64,000 nt of DNA from Pseudoduganella albidiflava (GTDB lineage Bacteria; Pseudomonadota; Gammaproteobacteria; Burkholderiales; Burkholderiaceae_D). Shown here piece by piece: positions 42,383 through 52,010 of this stretch. Position numbers and translations under genes: made by a program. Numbering within the stretch: position 1 is the first letter of the stretch; every line of letters begins with the position of its first letter. The notes under the pieces were generated by a model that did no database searches, was not told the origin of the DNA, and saw only the letters and a program-made list of their open reading frames with translations. The stretch spans positions 1,736,001 to 1,800,000 of the forward strand of contig NZ_CP036401.1 in assembly GCF_004322755.1 (NCBI RefSeq), written 5' to 3'.

Positions 42383-43315
42383 ATGTTCAGTTACCGCCAC
42401 GCCTTCCATGCCGGCAATCATGCCGATGTTCTGAAGCATTTCGTTCAGATCCAGCTGCTGCAATACCTGAACCAGAAGGACGTGGCGTACACCTACATCG
42501 ATACCCATGCCGGGGCCGGCGTGTACGCGCTGGACAGCATGCAGGCCACCAAGACCGCCGAGTTCGAAACGGGCATCGCGCCTCTGTGGGAGCGCACCGA
42601 CTTGCCGGCACCGCTGGCCGAGTACGTGAACCTGGTGCGCGGCATGAATCCGAGCGGCAAGATGCGCCACTACCCGGGTTCGCCCTATGTGGCCGAGCAG
42701 GTGGCGCGCGAGATGGACCGCCTGCGCCTGTTCGAACTGCATCCGGCCGATGTGCGGCTGCTGTCCGACAACTTCATCAAGCTGGAGCAGCACAAGGCGG
42801 CGCAGGGCGTGCGCAGCACCGTGCGCGGCAAGCGCGTGATCGTCAACAAGGCCGATGGCTTCCTCGGCGTGCGCGCATTGCTGCCGCCGCCGTCGCGCCG
42901 GGCGCTGGTGCTGTGCGACCCGCCGTACGAGGACAAACAGGATTACCGCAAGGTGGTCGACATGCTGGGCGATGCGCTGAAGCGCTTCCCGAGCGGTACG
43001 TATGCGATCTGGTATCCGGTGCTGCAGCGCATCGAGGCGCGCAATTTCGCCGAAAAGCTCAAGCACCTGCCGGCGCAGAGCTGGCTGAACGTGACGCTGT
43101 CGGTCTCCGGGCCGACGCCGGACGGCATCGCCCTGCACACCAGCGGCATGTTCGTGCTGAACCCGCCCTACACGCTGGCGGGAACGCTGAAAACCGTCAT
43201 GCCGTACCTCGTGCAGGTGCTCGGGCGCGACAAGGGCGCGGGTTTCACGCTCGACAGTGGCGAGCAGTCGGCGGGGCGCGTCCAGGACAACCGGAATGTC
43301 ACGCGGCGGTCATAA
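42383..43315 (+). CDS. rlmJ: 23S rRNA (adenine-2030-N6) methyltransferase RlmJ
   Basis: 310 residues (E. coli 280). Opens with the family signature MFSYRHAFHAGNHADVLKH; SAM site YIDTHAGAGVY; catalytic LCDPPYE; later GTYAIWYPV. Methylates A2030 of 23S rRNA. Slight C-terminal extension (QDNRNVTRRS). Single gene. Confidence 0.92.
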   Translation: MFSYRHAFHAGNHADVLKHFVQIQLLQYLNQKDVAYTYIDTHAGAGVYALDSMQATKTAEFETGIAPLWERTDLPAPLAEYVNLVRGMNPSGKMRHYPGSPYVAEQVAREMDRLRLFELHPADVRLLSDNFIKLEQHKAAQGVRSTVRGKRVIVNKADGFLGVRALLPPPSRRALVLCDPPYEDKQDYRKVVDMLGDALKRFPSGTYAIWYPVLQRIEARNFAEKLKHLPAQSWLNVTLSVSGPTPDGIALHTSGMFVLNPPYTLAGTLKTVMPYLVQVLGRDKGAGFTLDSGEQSAGRVQDNRNVTRRS

Positions 43316-43378
43316 ACTGGTTGCCATATCGTTATTGACGGGTTAAGGTAGCGCCATCGTTTTCTAGCAGGTCCCTCC

Positions 43379-44656
43379 ATGACGCTGGCAGTAAGCCCGG
43401 ATATTCCGATGCCATACGCCAATCATTTTTTCCTGGCGCGGCAACCCATCCTCAATCGTTCCCAGCGGCTCGTTGCCTATGAGCTGCTGTACCGCAACGC
43501 CAACAGCCATGACGTCGAAGTCACGGACGGCGCGGCGGCCACCGCTTCCGTGATCGCCCATGCTTCCGAACTGGGCATGCAGAAGGTGGTCGGCGAACAA
43601 TTGGCCTATGTGAACGTGGACACGGCCGGCCTGATGAGCGACTTCATCCACTTCCTGCCCAACGACAAAGTCATCCTGGAAGTGCTCGAATCGGTCGATG
43701 CGACGCCCGACGTGGTAGCGCGCGTCACGGAATTGAAGCGCGCCGGCTACAAGTTTGCCCTGGACGACGTGGTGGGCGCTTCGGACAGCCTGTCCAAGCT
43801 GCAATCGCTGATGGACGTGATCAAGATCGACATCAAGGGCATGGCCCGCGATTCGCTGGCTGAACTGACCCGATCGCTGAAGAACCCGCGCCAGAAATTA
43901 CTGGCGGAGAAGGTCGAAACGCAGGAAGAATTCCGCCACTGCATGGACCTGGGTTTTGAATATTTCCAGGGATATTACTTCGCCCGCCCGGTGATCCTCT
44001 CCGGCAAGAAAATTGCGCCATCCCAGATGGCCGTGATGCAGTTGCTGGAGTTGCTGGCGGCCGATGCGGACCAGCGCGACATCGAGCGGGCCATCAAGCT
44101 GGACCCGCTGATCACGCTGAACCTGCTGCGCCTGGTGAATACGCCGGCGGTCGGTGCCCGGTTCCGCATCAACTCGGTCGGCCATGCGCTGGTGGTGCTG
44201 GGGCGGCAGCAGTTGCAGCGCTGGCTGCAGATCCTGCTGTACGTGAAAGGCCATCAATACGATTCGCCACTGCTGCAGCTGGCGACGACACGCGGCAAGA
44301 CGATGGAAAACCTGATGGAACACCTGCGCCCGGGCGAGCGTATCGGCGCCGACATCGGCTTCACGGTGGGCATCATGTCGCTGATGGATACGCTGTTCTC
44401 GGTGGCGATGCCGGAAATCCTCGACAGCGTGAACGTGCTGCACGACGTGCGCACGGCCCTGCTGCACCGCACGGGCGACTACGGCGACGTGCTGAAGCTG
44501 ATCGAACTGGTCGAAGAGGCGCGCGAAGGTCCTGAATTGACGGGCTTGCTGCACCGGCTGGACCTGGCGCCTTCCACGCTGTATGCGAGCCAGGTGGCGG
44601 CGTACGAATGGATCAATCAATACACCAGCGGCGTGAGTGCCGCGCCGGTGCGCTGA
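43379..44656 (+). CDS. EAL-HDOD signalling protein (degenerate EAL)
   Basis: 425 residues. N-terminal EAL-like domain (about 15-205) with YELLYR in place of the EAL motif and LDDVVGASDS where active enzymes have DDFGTGYS, so c-di-GMP hydrolysis is doubtful. C-terminal HDOD domain (about 210-400), including RLVNTPAVGARFRINSVGHA. Members of this YuxH/CdgJ type act in motility and signalling without enzymatic activity. An alternative ATG at 43409 would shorten it by 10 residues. Confidence 0.88.
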   Translation: MTLAVSPDIPMPYANHFFLARQPILNRSQRLVAYELLYRNANSHDVEVTDGAAATASVIAHASELGMQKVVGEQLAYVNVDTAGLMSDFIHFLPNDKVILEVLESVDATPDVVARVTELKRAGYKFALDDVVGASDSLSKLQSLMDVIKIDIKGMARDSLAELTRSLKNPRQKLLAEKVETQEEFRHCMDLGFEYFQGYYFARPVILSGKKIAPSQMAVMQLLELLAADADQRDIERAIKLDPLITLNLLRLVNTPAVGARFRINSVGHALVVLGRQQLQRWLQILLYVKGHQYDSPLLQLATTRGKTMENLMEHLRPGERIGADIGFTVGIMSLMDTLFSVAMPEILDSVNVLHDVRTALLHRTGDYGDVLKLIELVEEAREGPELTGLLHRLDLAPSTLYASQVAAYEWINQYTSGVSAAPVR

Positions 44657-44657
44657 C

Positions 44658-44702
44658 ACCGGAGCCCCGCGGCGCCCACCGCCGCGTCCTCCGGTTTTCT
44701 TT
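44658..44702 (+). terminator. Rho-independent terminator after the EAL-HDOD gene
   Basis: ACCGGAG pairs with CTCCGGT, with an inner CGCGGCG/CGCCGCG stem, followed by TTTTCTTTT. Converges with the stop of the minus-strand methylase gene at 44710. Confidence 0.85.
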
Positions 44703-44709
44703 TCGCCTC

Positions 44710-45450
44710 CTAACCCGCTGCCAGCAGCAGGAAGACCGTCGGCTTCTTGTGGAAATCCGGCCCCTGGTTCGCCGCCAGTGCGCTCTTCCATTGCGCCGCC
44801 GTCTGCGTGCGGATGCTTTCCGTCGGCAAGCTGATGTCGGTAGCCACGCAGACCAGCGTGGCGGGCTGGCAGCTGGTCGCCAGCGCTTCCAGCAGGGCGC
44901 CGTTGCGGTACGGCGTTTCAATGAACAGCTGTGTCTGCTTTTCGGTCCGCGAACGCTGTTCCAGGTCTTTCAGCCGCTTGGCGCGCGCGGCGGCATCGGT
45001 GGGCAGGTAGCCATTGAAGGCGAAGCTCTGGCCATTCAGCCCGCTGGCCATCACGGCCAGCAGCAGCGACGACGGGCCGACCAGCGGCCGCACGGGGATG
45101 CCTTCCTTGTGGGCCAGGCGGACCAGGTCGGCACCCGGGTCGGCCACGGCGGGCACGCCGGCTTCCGACAGCAGGCCGGCATCATGGCCGTCGCGCAGCG
45201 GCGCCAGCAGGCCGGCCAGCGCATCCGCCCTGGTATTCACGTTCAGCTCGGTGATGGCGATTTCCTGCAAGGGCCGCGCCAGCGGGTGCACGGCGTGCAC
45301 GCGTTTCAGGAACGCACGCGCGGTCTTGGCGTTTTCCGCCACGAAATGCGCCAGTTGCGCCGTGGTCGCCTGCACATGGTCGGGAATGACGTGGTCCAGC
45401 GCCGCGGTCGCGCCCAGCGTATTGGGAATCAGGTAAAGGGTGCCGGGCAT
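44710..45450 (-). CDS. Tetrapyrrole-methylase-fold SAM-dependent methyltransferase (RsmI-like)
   Basis: 246 residues. Begins GTLYLIPNTLG, contains LLSEAGVPAVADPGADLVRLAH and PLVGPSSLLLAVMASGLNGQ, the SAM-binding pattern of the RsmI branch, and ENAKTARAFLKR. RsmI 2'-O-methylates C1402 of 16S rRNA, but this shorter paralog type may have another target. ATG is 2 bases after the stop of the Maf gene, so they form an operon. Confidence 0.8.
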   Translation of the reverse strand: MPGTLYLIPNTLGATAALDHVIPDHVQATTAQLAHFVAENAKTARAFLKRVHAVHPLARPLQEIAITELNVNTRADALAGLLAPLRDGHDAGLLSEAGVPAVADPGADLVRLAHKEGIPVRPLVGPSSLLLAVMASGLNGQSFAFNGYLPTDAAARAKRLKDLEQRSRTEKQTQLFIETPYRNGALLEALATSCQPATLVCVATDISLPTESIRTQTAAQWKSALAANQGPDFHKKPTVFLLLAAG

Positions 45451-45452
45451 GT

Positions 45453-46058
45453 TCAGTCCTGGAAGAAGGTGACGCCGGCTGCGCGCAGCATGCCGGTCAG
45501 GGCGATCAGCGGCAGGCCGGTCAGCGCGGTGGGGTCGGACGAATCGATGCGTTCCAGGATGGCGATGCCGAGGCCTTCGTTCTTGGCGCTGCCGGCACAA
45601 TCGTAGGGCTGCTCGATGCGCAGGTAGGCATCGAGTTCGGCGTCGGGCAGGTCGCGGAACGTGACGGCGGTGCGGATATCTTCCAGCATGCAGTTGCCGG
45701 TACGGCCATCCCACAGGCACAGCGCGGTATGGAAGATCACTTCGCGCCCGCGCATCTTGCGCAACTGGTCGAGGGCTGCCGCGTGCGTGCCGGGCTTGCC
45801 GATCTGTCCGTCGTCCAGCGTGGCGACCTGGTCGGAACCGATCACGAGGCTGCCGGGGTGGCGCGCCGCGACGGCCCGCGCTTTCTCGCGCGCCAGGCGC
45901 AACGCGGTGGCCGATGGTGACTCGCCCGCCAGCGGCGCTTCGTCGATCGCCGGCACGTCGACGGTGAATGGCAGCCGCAGCCGTTCGAGCAGTTCGCGGC
46001 GGTAGGTGGAGCTCGATGCGAGGATCAGCGGAGGGGGAGGGGAATGTCTTTGGTTCAT
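45453..46058 (-). CDS. Maf-family nucleotide pyrophosphatase (YceF-like)
   Basis: 201 residues from ATG 46058. Maf signature LILASSSTYRRELLERL, then DEAPLAGESP, IGSDQVATLDDGQIGKPG and the C-terminal YDCAGSAKNEGLG. Position next to yceD-rpmF is that of yceF in E. coli, whose product hydrolyses 7-methyl-GTP. Housekeeping nucleotide-pool clean-up is inferred. Divergent from yceD. Confidence 0.88.
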   Translation of the reverse strand: MNQRHSPPPPLILASSSTYRRELLERLRLPFTVDVPAIDEAPLAGESPSATALRLAREKARAVAARHPGSLVIGSDQVATLDDGQIGKPGTHAAALDQLRKMRGREVIFHTALCLWDGRTGNCMLEDIRTAVTFRDLPDAELDAYLRIEQPYDCAGSAKNEGLGIAILERIDSSDPTALTGLPLIALTGMLRAAGVTFFQD

Positions 46059-46220
46059 GGAAACATTTTCTTGTGGCGACGCGCTTTGAATTGTTATATG
46101 CTCTGGGCGCCGTTGGAGCGGCGTCGTACCGGTGTTGTAGCGATGTGGCGAATCCGCTGCATTATCCACGGCATCATCCGCTGGATTGGGCCCCGAAAGT
46201 GCGGAATGACGCGCAAGTCT

Positions 46221-46250
46221 TTGACCGGCCGTTGAAAACCCTGTTATTAT
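46221..46250 (+). promoter_or_regulatory. Candidate sigma-70 promoter of yceD-rpmF
   Basis: -35 TTGACC (46221-46226), 18-base spacer, -10 TATTAT (46245-46250), 29 bases before the yceD start. Confidence 0.55.
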
Positions 46251-46278
46251 CTCAGGTTTTCGAGGGAAGTTTTAGCCG

Positions 46279-46785
46279 ATGAGCGCTGCAATGACCACCC
46301 AGCTGATCGACGCTTTTGAATTCTGTCGTACGGGCGCCAGCCGTGAAGGCGTGACGCCGGTGGCTGCCATGGAACGCCTGGTGCGCGATTGCGCGTCGAC
46401 CGATGGCGAGATTGCCTGGCGCGCCGAGGGCGGCACGAGCCGGCAAGGCTTCCCGCAAATGCACCTGGCCGTCAGCGGCACCGTGCAGCTGGCTTGCCAG
46501 CGCTGCCTCGCGCCGTTCGCCTACGAGATCGATTCCTCGACCGTGCTGATGCTGGGCGAGGACGACGCCAAGGCCGATGAAATCGAAGAGGTGGTCGATG
46601 ACGAGACGATCGACGTGATCGTCGGTACGCGGTCGATGAACCTGATGGACCTGATTGAAGACGAGGCCCTGCTGGCCTTGCCGCAAGCACCGAAGCACGA
46701 TGTCTGCCCCGATACGGCGCTGCTCGATTCGGTGCGCAGCGAAAAGAAATCGCCATTCGATGCGCTGAAGGCGCTGAAAAAATAA
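46279..46785 (+). CDS. yceD: YceD/DUF177 family protein (23S rRNA accumulation protein)
   Basis: 168 residues. Contains the family CQRCL motif in the LACQRCLAPF context and an acidic middle (EDDAKADEIEEVVDDE). Members precede rpmF in most bacteria and affect 23S rRNA levels. An alternative ATG at 46291 would remove four residues. Upstream of rpmF by 288 bases; that gap has AT-rich promoter-like sequence near its end but no clear gene. Confidence 0.88.
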   Translation: MSAAMTTQLIDAFEFCRTGASREGVTPVAAMERLVRDCASTDGEIAWRAEGGTSRQGFPQMHLAVSGTVQLACQRCLAPFAYEIDSSTVLMLGEDDAKADEIEEVVDDETIDVIVGTRSMNLMDLIEDEALLALPQAPKHDVCPDTALLDSVRSEKKSPFDALKALKK

Positions 46786-47073
46786 GGAATTCCGATCCGT
46801 TACCGCGTGGCGCCAGCCGGCGGTTTGCAGCGGCCGGCGCAGCGACATGCGCCCGGTTGACAGGCTTTCGCGGCCGTTATCGCACGCCGCCTGCCGCGTT
46901 ATCGGGATTCACCGAGTAGTTGAAAGAACATGCCAATCGGGCTGCGAGTATTGGCATTGAGTAGTAATGCAGCATGGTGCCTCGCGCAAGTGTGGTGCCG
47001 CTGGGATACTCGATTTGCATGTATTTGCCAGTCGATTGTGTTAAAATTTTAGAACTTAGTATTAGGAGTCATC

Positions 47074-47256
47074 ATGGCTGTTCAACAGAACAAGAAGTCC
47101 CCGTCGAAGCGCGGCATGCACCGTTCGCACGATTTCCTGACCGCCCCTAACCTGGCAGTCGAGCCGACCACCGGCGAAACCCACCTGCGTCACCATATCA
47201 GCCCGAACGGCTTTTATCGTGGTCGCAAGGTGCTGAAGACCAAAAACGACGAGTAA
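47074..47256 (+). CDS. rpmF: 50S ribosomal protein L32
   Basis: 60 residues, typical length. Begins [19 protein letters not shown], contains [14 protein letters not shown]. It lacks the four zinc-binding cysteines, so this is the zinc-free form. AGGAG lies upstream of the ATG. Followed by a strong terminator. Confidence 0.97.
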   Translation: MAVQQNKKSPSKRGMHRSHDFLTAPNLAVEPTTGETHLRHHISPNGFYRGRKVLKTKNDE

Positions 47257-47283
47257 TCGGCGTTTTGGTTTCGGCCAAAGACC

Positions 47284-47325
47284 AAAAGCGGTGCACGCGA
47301 AAGTTTTGTCGTGGCGCCGCTTTTT
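47284..47325 (+). terminator. Rho-independent terminator after rpmF
   Basis: AAAAGCGG pairs with CCGCTTTT around a long loop, ending in a T-rich tract (TTTTTCTTTT). Confidence 0.75.
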
Positions 47326-47373
47326 CTTTTCGTCGACCCCGAGCACTTTCCAGCATCCAGCGCGCCACTCATT

Positions 47374-47421
47374 GTTGTGCCATATGTTCTGCGATATGTT
47401 GTGCCATATGCTGTGCCGCCA
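47374..47421. repeat. 12-bp tandem repeat upstream of plsX
   Basis: Four units based on GTTGTGCCATAT (47374-47421; the last is degenerate), between the rpmF terminator and plsX, 83 bases before its start. Confidence 0.8.
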
Positions 47422-47504
47422 TGCTGCTCCCCGGCCTGCCGGGAACTGATGTGTCTTGAAACCGCAGGCTCCGGCGCTCGCGCCGGGATTGCATCTTGCC
47501 CGCA

Positions 47505-48548
47505 ATGACAATTAAAATTTCTATCGACTGCATGGGCGGCGACCACGGCCCGTCGGTCACCGTTCCTGCCGCAATTTCCTTCCTGAACCGCGAATCCGAT
47601 GCCGAACTGATCCTGGTTGGCCTCGAAGACGTGCTCCGCGCCGAACTGAAGAAGCATCGCGCCGGAGACCATCCCCGCATTACCGTGCTGCATGCCTCCG
47701 AGCAGGTCATGATGGACGATCCGCTCGAAGTGGCGCTGCGCCGCAAGAAGGATTCGTCGATGCGCGTGGCCATCGAACAGGTCAAGGATGGCAAGGCCCA
47801 GGCCTGCGTTTCCGCCGGCAATACCGGCGCGCTGATGGCCGTTTCCCGCTATGTGCTGAAGACCATGGCCGGCGTCGACCGCCCGGCCATCTGCGGCATC
47901 ATGCCGAACCAGAAGGATGGCCCCACGTATGTGATGGACCTGGGCGCCAACGTGGATTGCGAACCGCACCACCTGCACCAGTTCGCCATCATGGGCTCCG
48001 TGCTCGTGCATGCGATGGAAGGCATCGCGCGCCCCACGATCGGCCTGCTCAACGTGGGCACCGAGGATATCAAGGGCAACGAGGTGGTCAAGGCCACGTC
48101 CGCGCTGCTGCAGGCCGACCATGAGCGCGGCAAGCTGAACTTCTACGGCAACGTGGAAGGCAACGATATCTTCAAGGGCACGACCGATGTGGTCGTGTGC
48201 GACGGCTTTGTCGGCAATGTCGCCCTCAAGGCCGTTGAAGGCGTGGCGGGCTTCTTCAAGATGGTGCTGACGACCGAACTCAAGCGCAATCCCATCACCA
48301 TGCTGGGTGCCGCGATCGCCAACAGTGCGTTGAAGCGGATCCGCCAGCGGCTCAATCCCGCGCGCTATAACGGTGCCAGCCTGCTGGGCCTGCGCGGTCT
48401 CGTGTTCAAGAGCCACGGCAGTGCCGAAGCGGAAGCCTATGAATGGGCCATCCGCCGGGCCTACGATGCTGCGAAGAACGATGTGCAGCAGCAGCTGGCG
48501 GATCTCATCGCCGAACTGATGCCGCGCGAAAATACAACCATTGGATGA
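47505..48548 (+). CDS. plsX: Phosphate acyltransferase PlsX
   Basis: 347 residues from ATG 47505; an in-frame TTG at 47496 is less likely. Makes acyl-phosphate from acyl-ACP for PlsY at the start of phospholipid synthesis; peripheral membrane protein. Signatures: [56 protein letters not shown]. The stop is 6 bases before fabH. Confidence 0.96.
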   Translation: MTIKISIDCMGGDHGPSVTVPAAISFLNRESDAELILVGLEDVLRAELKKHRAGDHPRITVLHASEQVMMDDPLEVALRRKKDSSMRVAIEQVKDGKAQACVSAGNTGALMAVSRYVLKTMAGVDRPAICGIMPNQKDGPTYVMDLGANVDCEPHHLHQFAIMGSVLVHAMEGIARPTIGLLNVGTEDIKGNEVVKATSALLQADHERGKLNFYGNVEGNDIFKGTTDVVVCDGFVGNVALKAVEGVAGFFKMVLTTELKRNPITMLGAAIANSALKRIRQRLNPARYNGASLLGLRGLVFKSHGSAEAEAYEWAIRRAYDAAKNDVQQQLADLIAELMPRENTTIG

Positions 48549-48554
48549 GACGGC

Positions 48555-49541
48555 ATGACCCTGTACAGCAAAATCATCGGCACCGGCAGCTACCTGCCGG
48601 AACAACGCGTGACGAACCAGGCACTGACCGAGCAGCTTGCGGCCAAGGGCATCGAAACGTCCGACGAGTGGATTTCCTCCCGTAGCGGTATCTCGGCGCG
48701 CCATTACGCTGCGCCGGAACAGAATTCCTCCGACCTGGCCGTGATCGCGGCCCAGCGCGCGCTGGAGATGGCGCAGCTGCAGCCGAACGACATCGACCTG
48801 ATCATCGTTGCCAGTTCCACGCCGGACTTCTTCGGCAGCTTCCCCAGCACCGCCTGCATCGTGCAGCGCAAGCTGGGCATGACCAACACCAGCGCGGCCG
48901 TCGATGTGCAGGCTGTTTGCAGCGGCTTCGTGTATGCGATGGCGTCGGCGGACAGTTTCATCAAGTCGGGCATGTACAAGAACGTCCTGGTGATCGGCTC
49001 CGAAGTGTTTTCGCGCATCCTGAACTTCGAAGACCGCACCACCTGCGTGCTGTTCGGCGACGGCGCCGGCGCCGTGGTGATGAGTGCTTCCGAAGAGCCG
49101 GGCGTGCTGGCCTGCAAGCTGCACGCGGACGGCCGCCATTCCGACATCCTGTCGGTGCCCGGCAACGTGGCCGGCGGCGCCGTGGCGGGCAGCGCCTTCC
49201 TGTACATGGATGGCCAGGCCGTCTTCAAGCTGGCCGTCACCGTGCTGGAAAAGGTGGCGCACGAAGCGCTGGACGCGGCCGGCATGACGAGCAGCCAGAT
49301 CGACTGGCTGATCCCGCACCAGGCCAATATCCGCATCATGAACGGCACCGCCAAGAAGCTCGGCCTGGCGCTGGACAAGATGGTCGTCACGGTCGACCAG
49401 CACGGCAACACGTCGGCCGCGTCGATCCCGCTGGCACTGGACACCGCCGTGCGCGATGGCCGCGTGAAGAAGGGCGACGTCGTCATGATGGAAGGCGTCG
49501 GCGGCGGGTTTACGTGGGGGGCCGTCCTGGCGAGGATGTAG
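48555..49541 (+). CDS. fabH: 3-oxoacyl-ACP synthase III FabH
   Basis: 328 residues. Condenses acetyl-CoA with malonyl-ACP to start fatty-acid chains. Catalytic Cys122 in VQAVCSGF, His in [11 protein letters not shown], Asn in QHGNTSAAS, and the C-terminal GVGGGFTWG. Directly after plsX. The last codons (LARM-stop) form the first part of the tandem hairpin repeat that fills the gap to fabD. Confidence 0.96.
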   Translation: MTLYSKIIGTGSYLPEQRVTNQALTEQLAAKGIETSDEWISSRSGISARHYAAPEQNSSDLAVIAAQRALEMAQLQPNDIDLIIVASSTPDFFGSFPSTACIVQRKLGMTNTSAAVDVQAVCSGFVYAMASADSFIKSGMYKNVLVIGSEVFSRILNFEDRTTCVLFGDGAGAVVMSASEEPGVLACKLHADGRHSDILSVPGNVAGGAVAGSAFLYMDGQAVFKLAVTVLEKVAHEALDAAGMTSSQIDWLIPHQANIRIMNGTAKKLGLALDKMVVTVDQHGNTSAASIPLALDTAVRDGRVKKGDVVMMEGVGGGFTWGAVLARM

Positions 49542-49704
49542 GAGATAAAAGCTTTACCTGCTCGCCAGGACTTGGCGAGGATGTGACCCGAAAAGCTTTA
49601 CCTGCTCGCCAGGACTTGGCGAGGATGTAGGAAGTAAAAGCTTTACCTGCTCGCCAGGACCTGGCGAGGATGTAGGAGATAAAGCTTTACCTGCTCGCCA
49701 AATG
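49528..49704. repeat. About 45-bp tandem repeat with hairpins, fabH-fabD gap
   Basis: Four units of 45, 44, 45 and 43 bases start at 49528, 49573, 49617 and 49662. The first overlaps the end of fabH, stop codon included. Each unit carries AAGCTTTACCTGCTCGCC, and the junction CTCGCCA-GGACT-TGGCGAG is a perfect 7-bp stem with a 5-base loop. A further half stem (TGGCGGGAATG) follows at 49705. Confidence 0.92.
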
Positions 49705-49745
49705 TGGCGGGAATGCAAGTTTTAGGTGGAATGCGAACGGCGGTG

Positions 49746-49751
49746 TACAAT
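49746..49751 (+). promoter_or_regulatory. Possible -10 element upstream of fabD
   Basis: TACAAT lies 74 bases before the fabD start, without a good -35. It could allow expression independent of the repeat region. Confidence 0.3.
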
Positions 49752-49824
49752 GCGCGCCGTTTTAGAAGCAGTGCTCTAAATGCGGATGCGCCTCGCGCGT
49801 CCGCTTTTCATAACGAGAACACAT

Positions 49825-50775
49825 ATGACCCAATTCGCTTTTGTATTCCCCGGCCAGGGTTCCCAGGCCGTGGCCATGATGGCCGGCTTCAACGGCAACC
49901 CGGTCGTCGAGCAAACGATCGCCGAAGCGTCGGACGCGCTGCAGTTCGACCTCGGCAAGCTGATCGCCGAAGGCCCGAAGGAAGACCTCGACCTGACCAC
50001 CAATACGCAGCCGGTGATGCTGACCGCCGCGGTCGCCGTGTATCGCGCATGGATCGCCGCCGGCGGCCCGCTGCCGGCCATCGTCGCGGGCCACAGCCTC
50101 GGTGAATACTCGGCGCTGGTCGCCGCCGGCGTGATCCCGTTCAAGGATGCCGTGCCGCTGGTGCGCTTCCGCGCCCACGCGATGCAGGAAGCCGTGCCGG
50201 TCGGGCAGGGCACGATGGCCGTGGTGCTGGGCCTGTCGGACGAAGACGTGCGGGCCGCCTGCGCCGAAGCCGTGGCCGCCGCGCCGGGCCAGGTGGTGGA
50301 AGCCGTCAACTACAACGCGCCGGCCCAGGTCGTGATCGCCGGCCACGCCGCCGGTGTCGACAAGGCCTGCGAGATCGCCAAGGCCAAGGGCGCCAAGCGC
50401 GCGATGCGCCTGCCGGTATCGGCGCCGTTCCACTCGTCGCTGCTGAAGCCCGCCTCGGACCGCTTGCGCGACTACATGGAAAACCTCCATTTCAACGCAC
50501 CGCAGATCGATTTGATCAACAACGTCGATGTTGCTGTACTGCATGATCCTGCAAGCATCAAGGATGCGCTGGTACGCCAGGCCGCCACCCCGGTGCGCTG
50601 GGTGGAAACGATGCAGAAGGTGGCCGCGGGCGGCATCACCCAGGTCATCGAATGCGGCCCCGGCAAGGTGCTGATGGGCTTGACCAAGCGCATCGATGCG
50701 AACCTGGCCGGGGACGCCATCACCGACCAGGCGTCGCTGGAACGCCTGCTGGCCGCGCTGAAGCCGGCCGGCTGA
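49825..50775 (+). CDS. fabD: Malonyl-CoA:ACP transacylase FabD
   Basis: 316 residues from ATG 49825 (ACGAG upstream); an in-frame upstream ATG at 49780 lacks support. Transfers malonyl from CoA to ACP. FVFPGQGSQ at the start, nucleophile Ser91 in GHSLGEYSA, catalytic His in VSAPFHSSL. Second gene of the fab operon, separated from fabH by the hairpin repeat array. Confidence 0.96.
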   Translation: MTQFAFVFPGQGSQAVAMMAGFNGNPVVEQTIAEASDALQFDLGKLIAEGPKEDLDLTTNTQPVMLTAAVAVYRAWIAAGGPLPAIVAGHSLGEYSALVAAGVIPFKDAVPLVRFRAHAMQEAVPVGQGTMAVVLGLSDEDVRAACAEAVAAAPGQVVEAVNYNAPAQVVIAGHAAGVDKACEIAKAKGAKRAMRLPVSAPFHSSLLKPASDRLRDYMENLHFNAPQIDLINNVDVAVLHDPASIKDALVRQAATPVRWVETMQKVAAGGITQVIECGPGKVLMGLTKRIDANLAGDAITDQASLERLLAALKPAG

Positions 50776-50804
50776 ACCTGACTGAAGAATTCGAAGGAAA
50801 CACC

Positions 50805-51551
50805 ATGAACCTGTCCAACCAAGTCGCGCTCGTCACGGGCGCTTCGCGCGGCATCGGCAAGGCCATTGCCACCGAACTGGCGCGCCAGGGCGCGAAAGTG
50901 ATCGGCACGGCCACCACCGAAGCCGGTGCCGAAGCGATTTCCGCTTACCTGGCCGAGATCGGCGCCGATGCCGGCAAGGGCCTGGCGCTGGACGTGACGG
51001 ATGCGGCGCGCTGCGCCGCCGTGATCGATGAAATCGGCAAGAGCTTCGGCGCGATCGGCATCCTCGTCAACAATGCCGGCATCACCGCCGACCAGCTGGC
51101 GATGCGCATGAAGGACGATGAATGGGACAAGGTCATCGCCACCAACCTGAGCGCGGTGGGCCGCCTGTCCCGCGCGGTCCTGCGTGGCATGATGAAAGCC
51201 AAAGCAGGGCGTATCATTAACATCACGTCGGTGGTGGCGTCGTCCGGCAATCCTGGCCAGATGAATTATGCGGCGGCCAAGGCCGGCGTGGAGGGCATGT
51301 CCCGCGCGCTGGCCCGTGAAATCGGCAGCCGCAACATCACCGTCAACTGTGTCGCACCGGGCTTCATCGACACGGACATGACCAAGGTGCTGGGCGAGGA
51401 CCAGCATGCGGCCCTGCTCACGCAGATCCCGCTGGGCCGTCTCGGCAAGCCGGAAGACATCGCCGCGGCGGTGGCTTTCCTGGCATCGCCGAGCGGCGCG
51501 TACATCACCGGTACCACGCTGCACGTGAACGGTGGCATGTACATGGGGTGA
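50805..51551 (+). CDS. fabG: 3-oxoacyl-ACP reductase FabG
   Basis: 248 residues. NADPH-dependent reductase of the elongation cycle. Short-chain dehydrogenase motifs: TGASRGIGKAIA, NNAGITAD, catalytic Ser in NITSVVASSGN and YxxxK in NYAAAKAG. AAGGAAAC precedes the ATG. Starts 29 bases after fabD. Confidence 0.96.
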   Translation: MNLSNQVALVTGASRGIGKAIATELARQGAKVIGTATTEAGAEAISAYLAEIGADAGKGLALDVTDAARCAAVIDEIGKSFGAIGILVNNAGITADQLAMRMKDDEWDKVIATNLSAVGRLSRAVLRGMMKAKAGRIINITSVVASSGNPGQMNYAAAKAGVEGMSRALAREIGSRNITVNCVAPGFIDTDMTKVLGEDQHAALLTQIPLGRLGKPEDIAAAVAFLASPSGAYITGTTLHVNGGMYMG

Positions 51552-51585
51552 TGGCGAATAAGCCGGGAATGAATGAGGAATTAAG

Positions 51586-51624
51586 CGGCTTTGCGCACGA
51601 TTTATGTGGGTAAAGCCGTTTTTT
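51586..51624 (+). terminator. Possible terminator or attenuator between fabG and acpP
   Basis: CGGCTTT and AAAGCCG pair around a 19-base loop, followed by six T residues. The long loop makes it moderate; partial termination could set acpP apart from fabG. Confidence 0.5.
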
Positions 51625-51731
51625 AGCAGTGATTTCGGTAAAGCTGAGCACAGAAGCCGAAATTAGTTTTTCAGTGCGCAAACCTGATAAAATGCGCGCT
51701 TTCCGTAACATACACACAATGGAGCCATAAC

Positions 51732-51971
51732 ATGTCCGATATCGAACAACGCGTTAAGAAGATCGTCGCCGAACAACTGGGCGTCGCCGAAGCCGACATC
51801 AAGAACGAATCGTCCTTCGTCGATGACCTGGGCGCCGACTCCCTCGACACCGTTGAACTGGTAATGGCACTGGAAGACGAGTTCGAAATGGAAATCCCTG
51901 ACGAACAGGCTGAAAAGATCACCACCGTGCAGCAGGCTATCGACTACGCGACGAACCACGTCAAGGCCTAA
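51732..51971 (+). CDS. acpP: Acyl carrier protein
   Basis: 79 residues, acidic. Phosphopantetheine attachment at Ser37 in the DSLD motif, within [23 protein letters not shown] upstream of the ATG. Carries the growing acyl chain for the fab enzymes encoded around it. Confidence 0.97.
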   Translation: MSDIEQRVKKIVAEQLGVAEADIKNESSFVDDLGADSLDTVELVMALEDEFEMEIPDEQAEKITTVQQAIDYATNHVKA

Positions 51972-52010
51972 GTTCGCAGCAGCAGCAAAGATCGACTCCA
52001 GGAGAATCGC

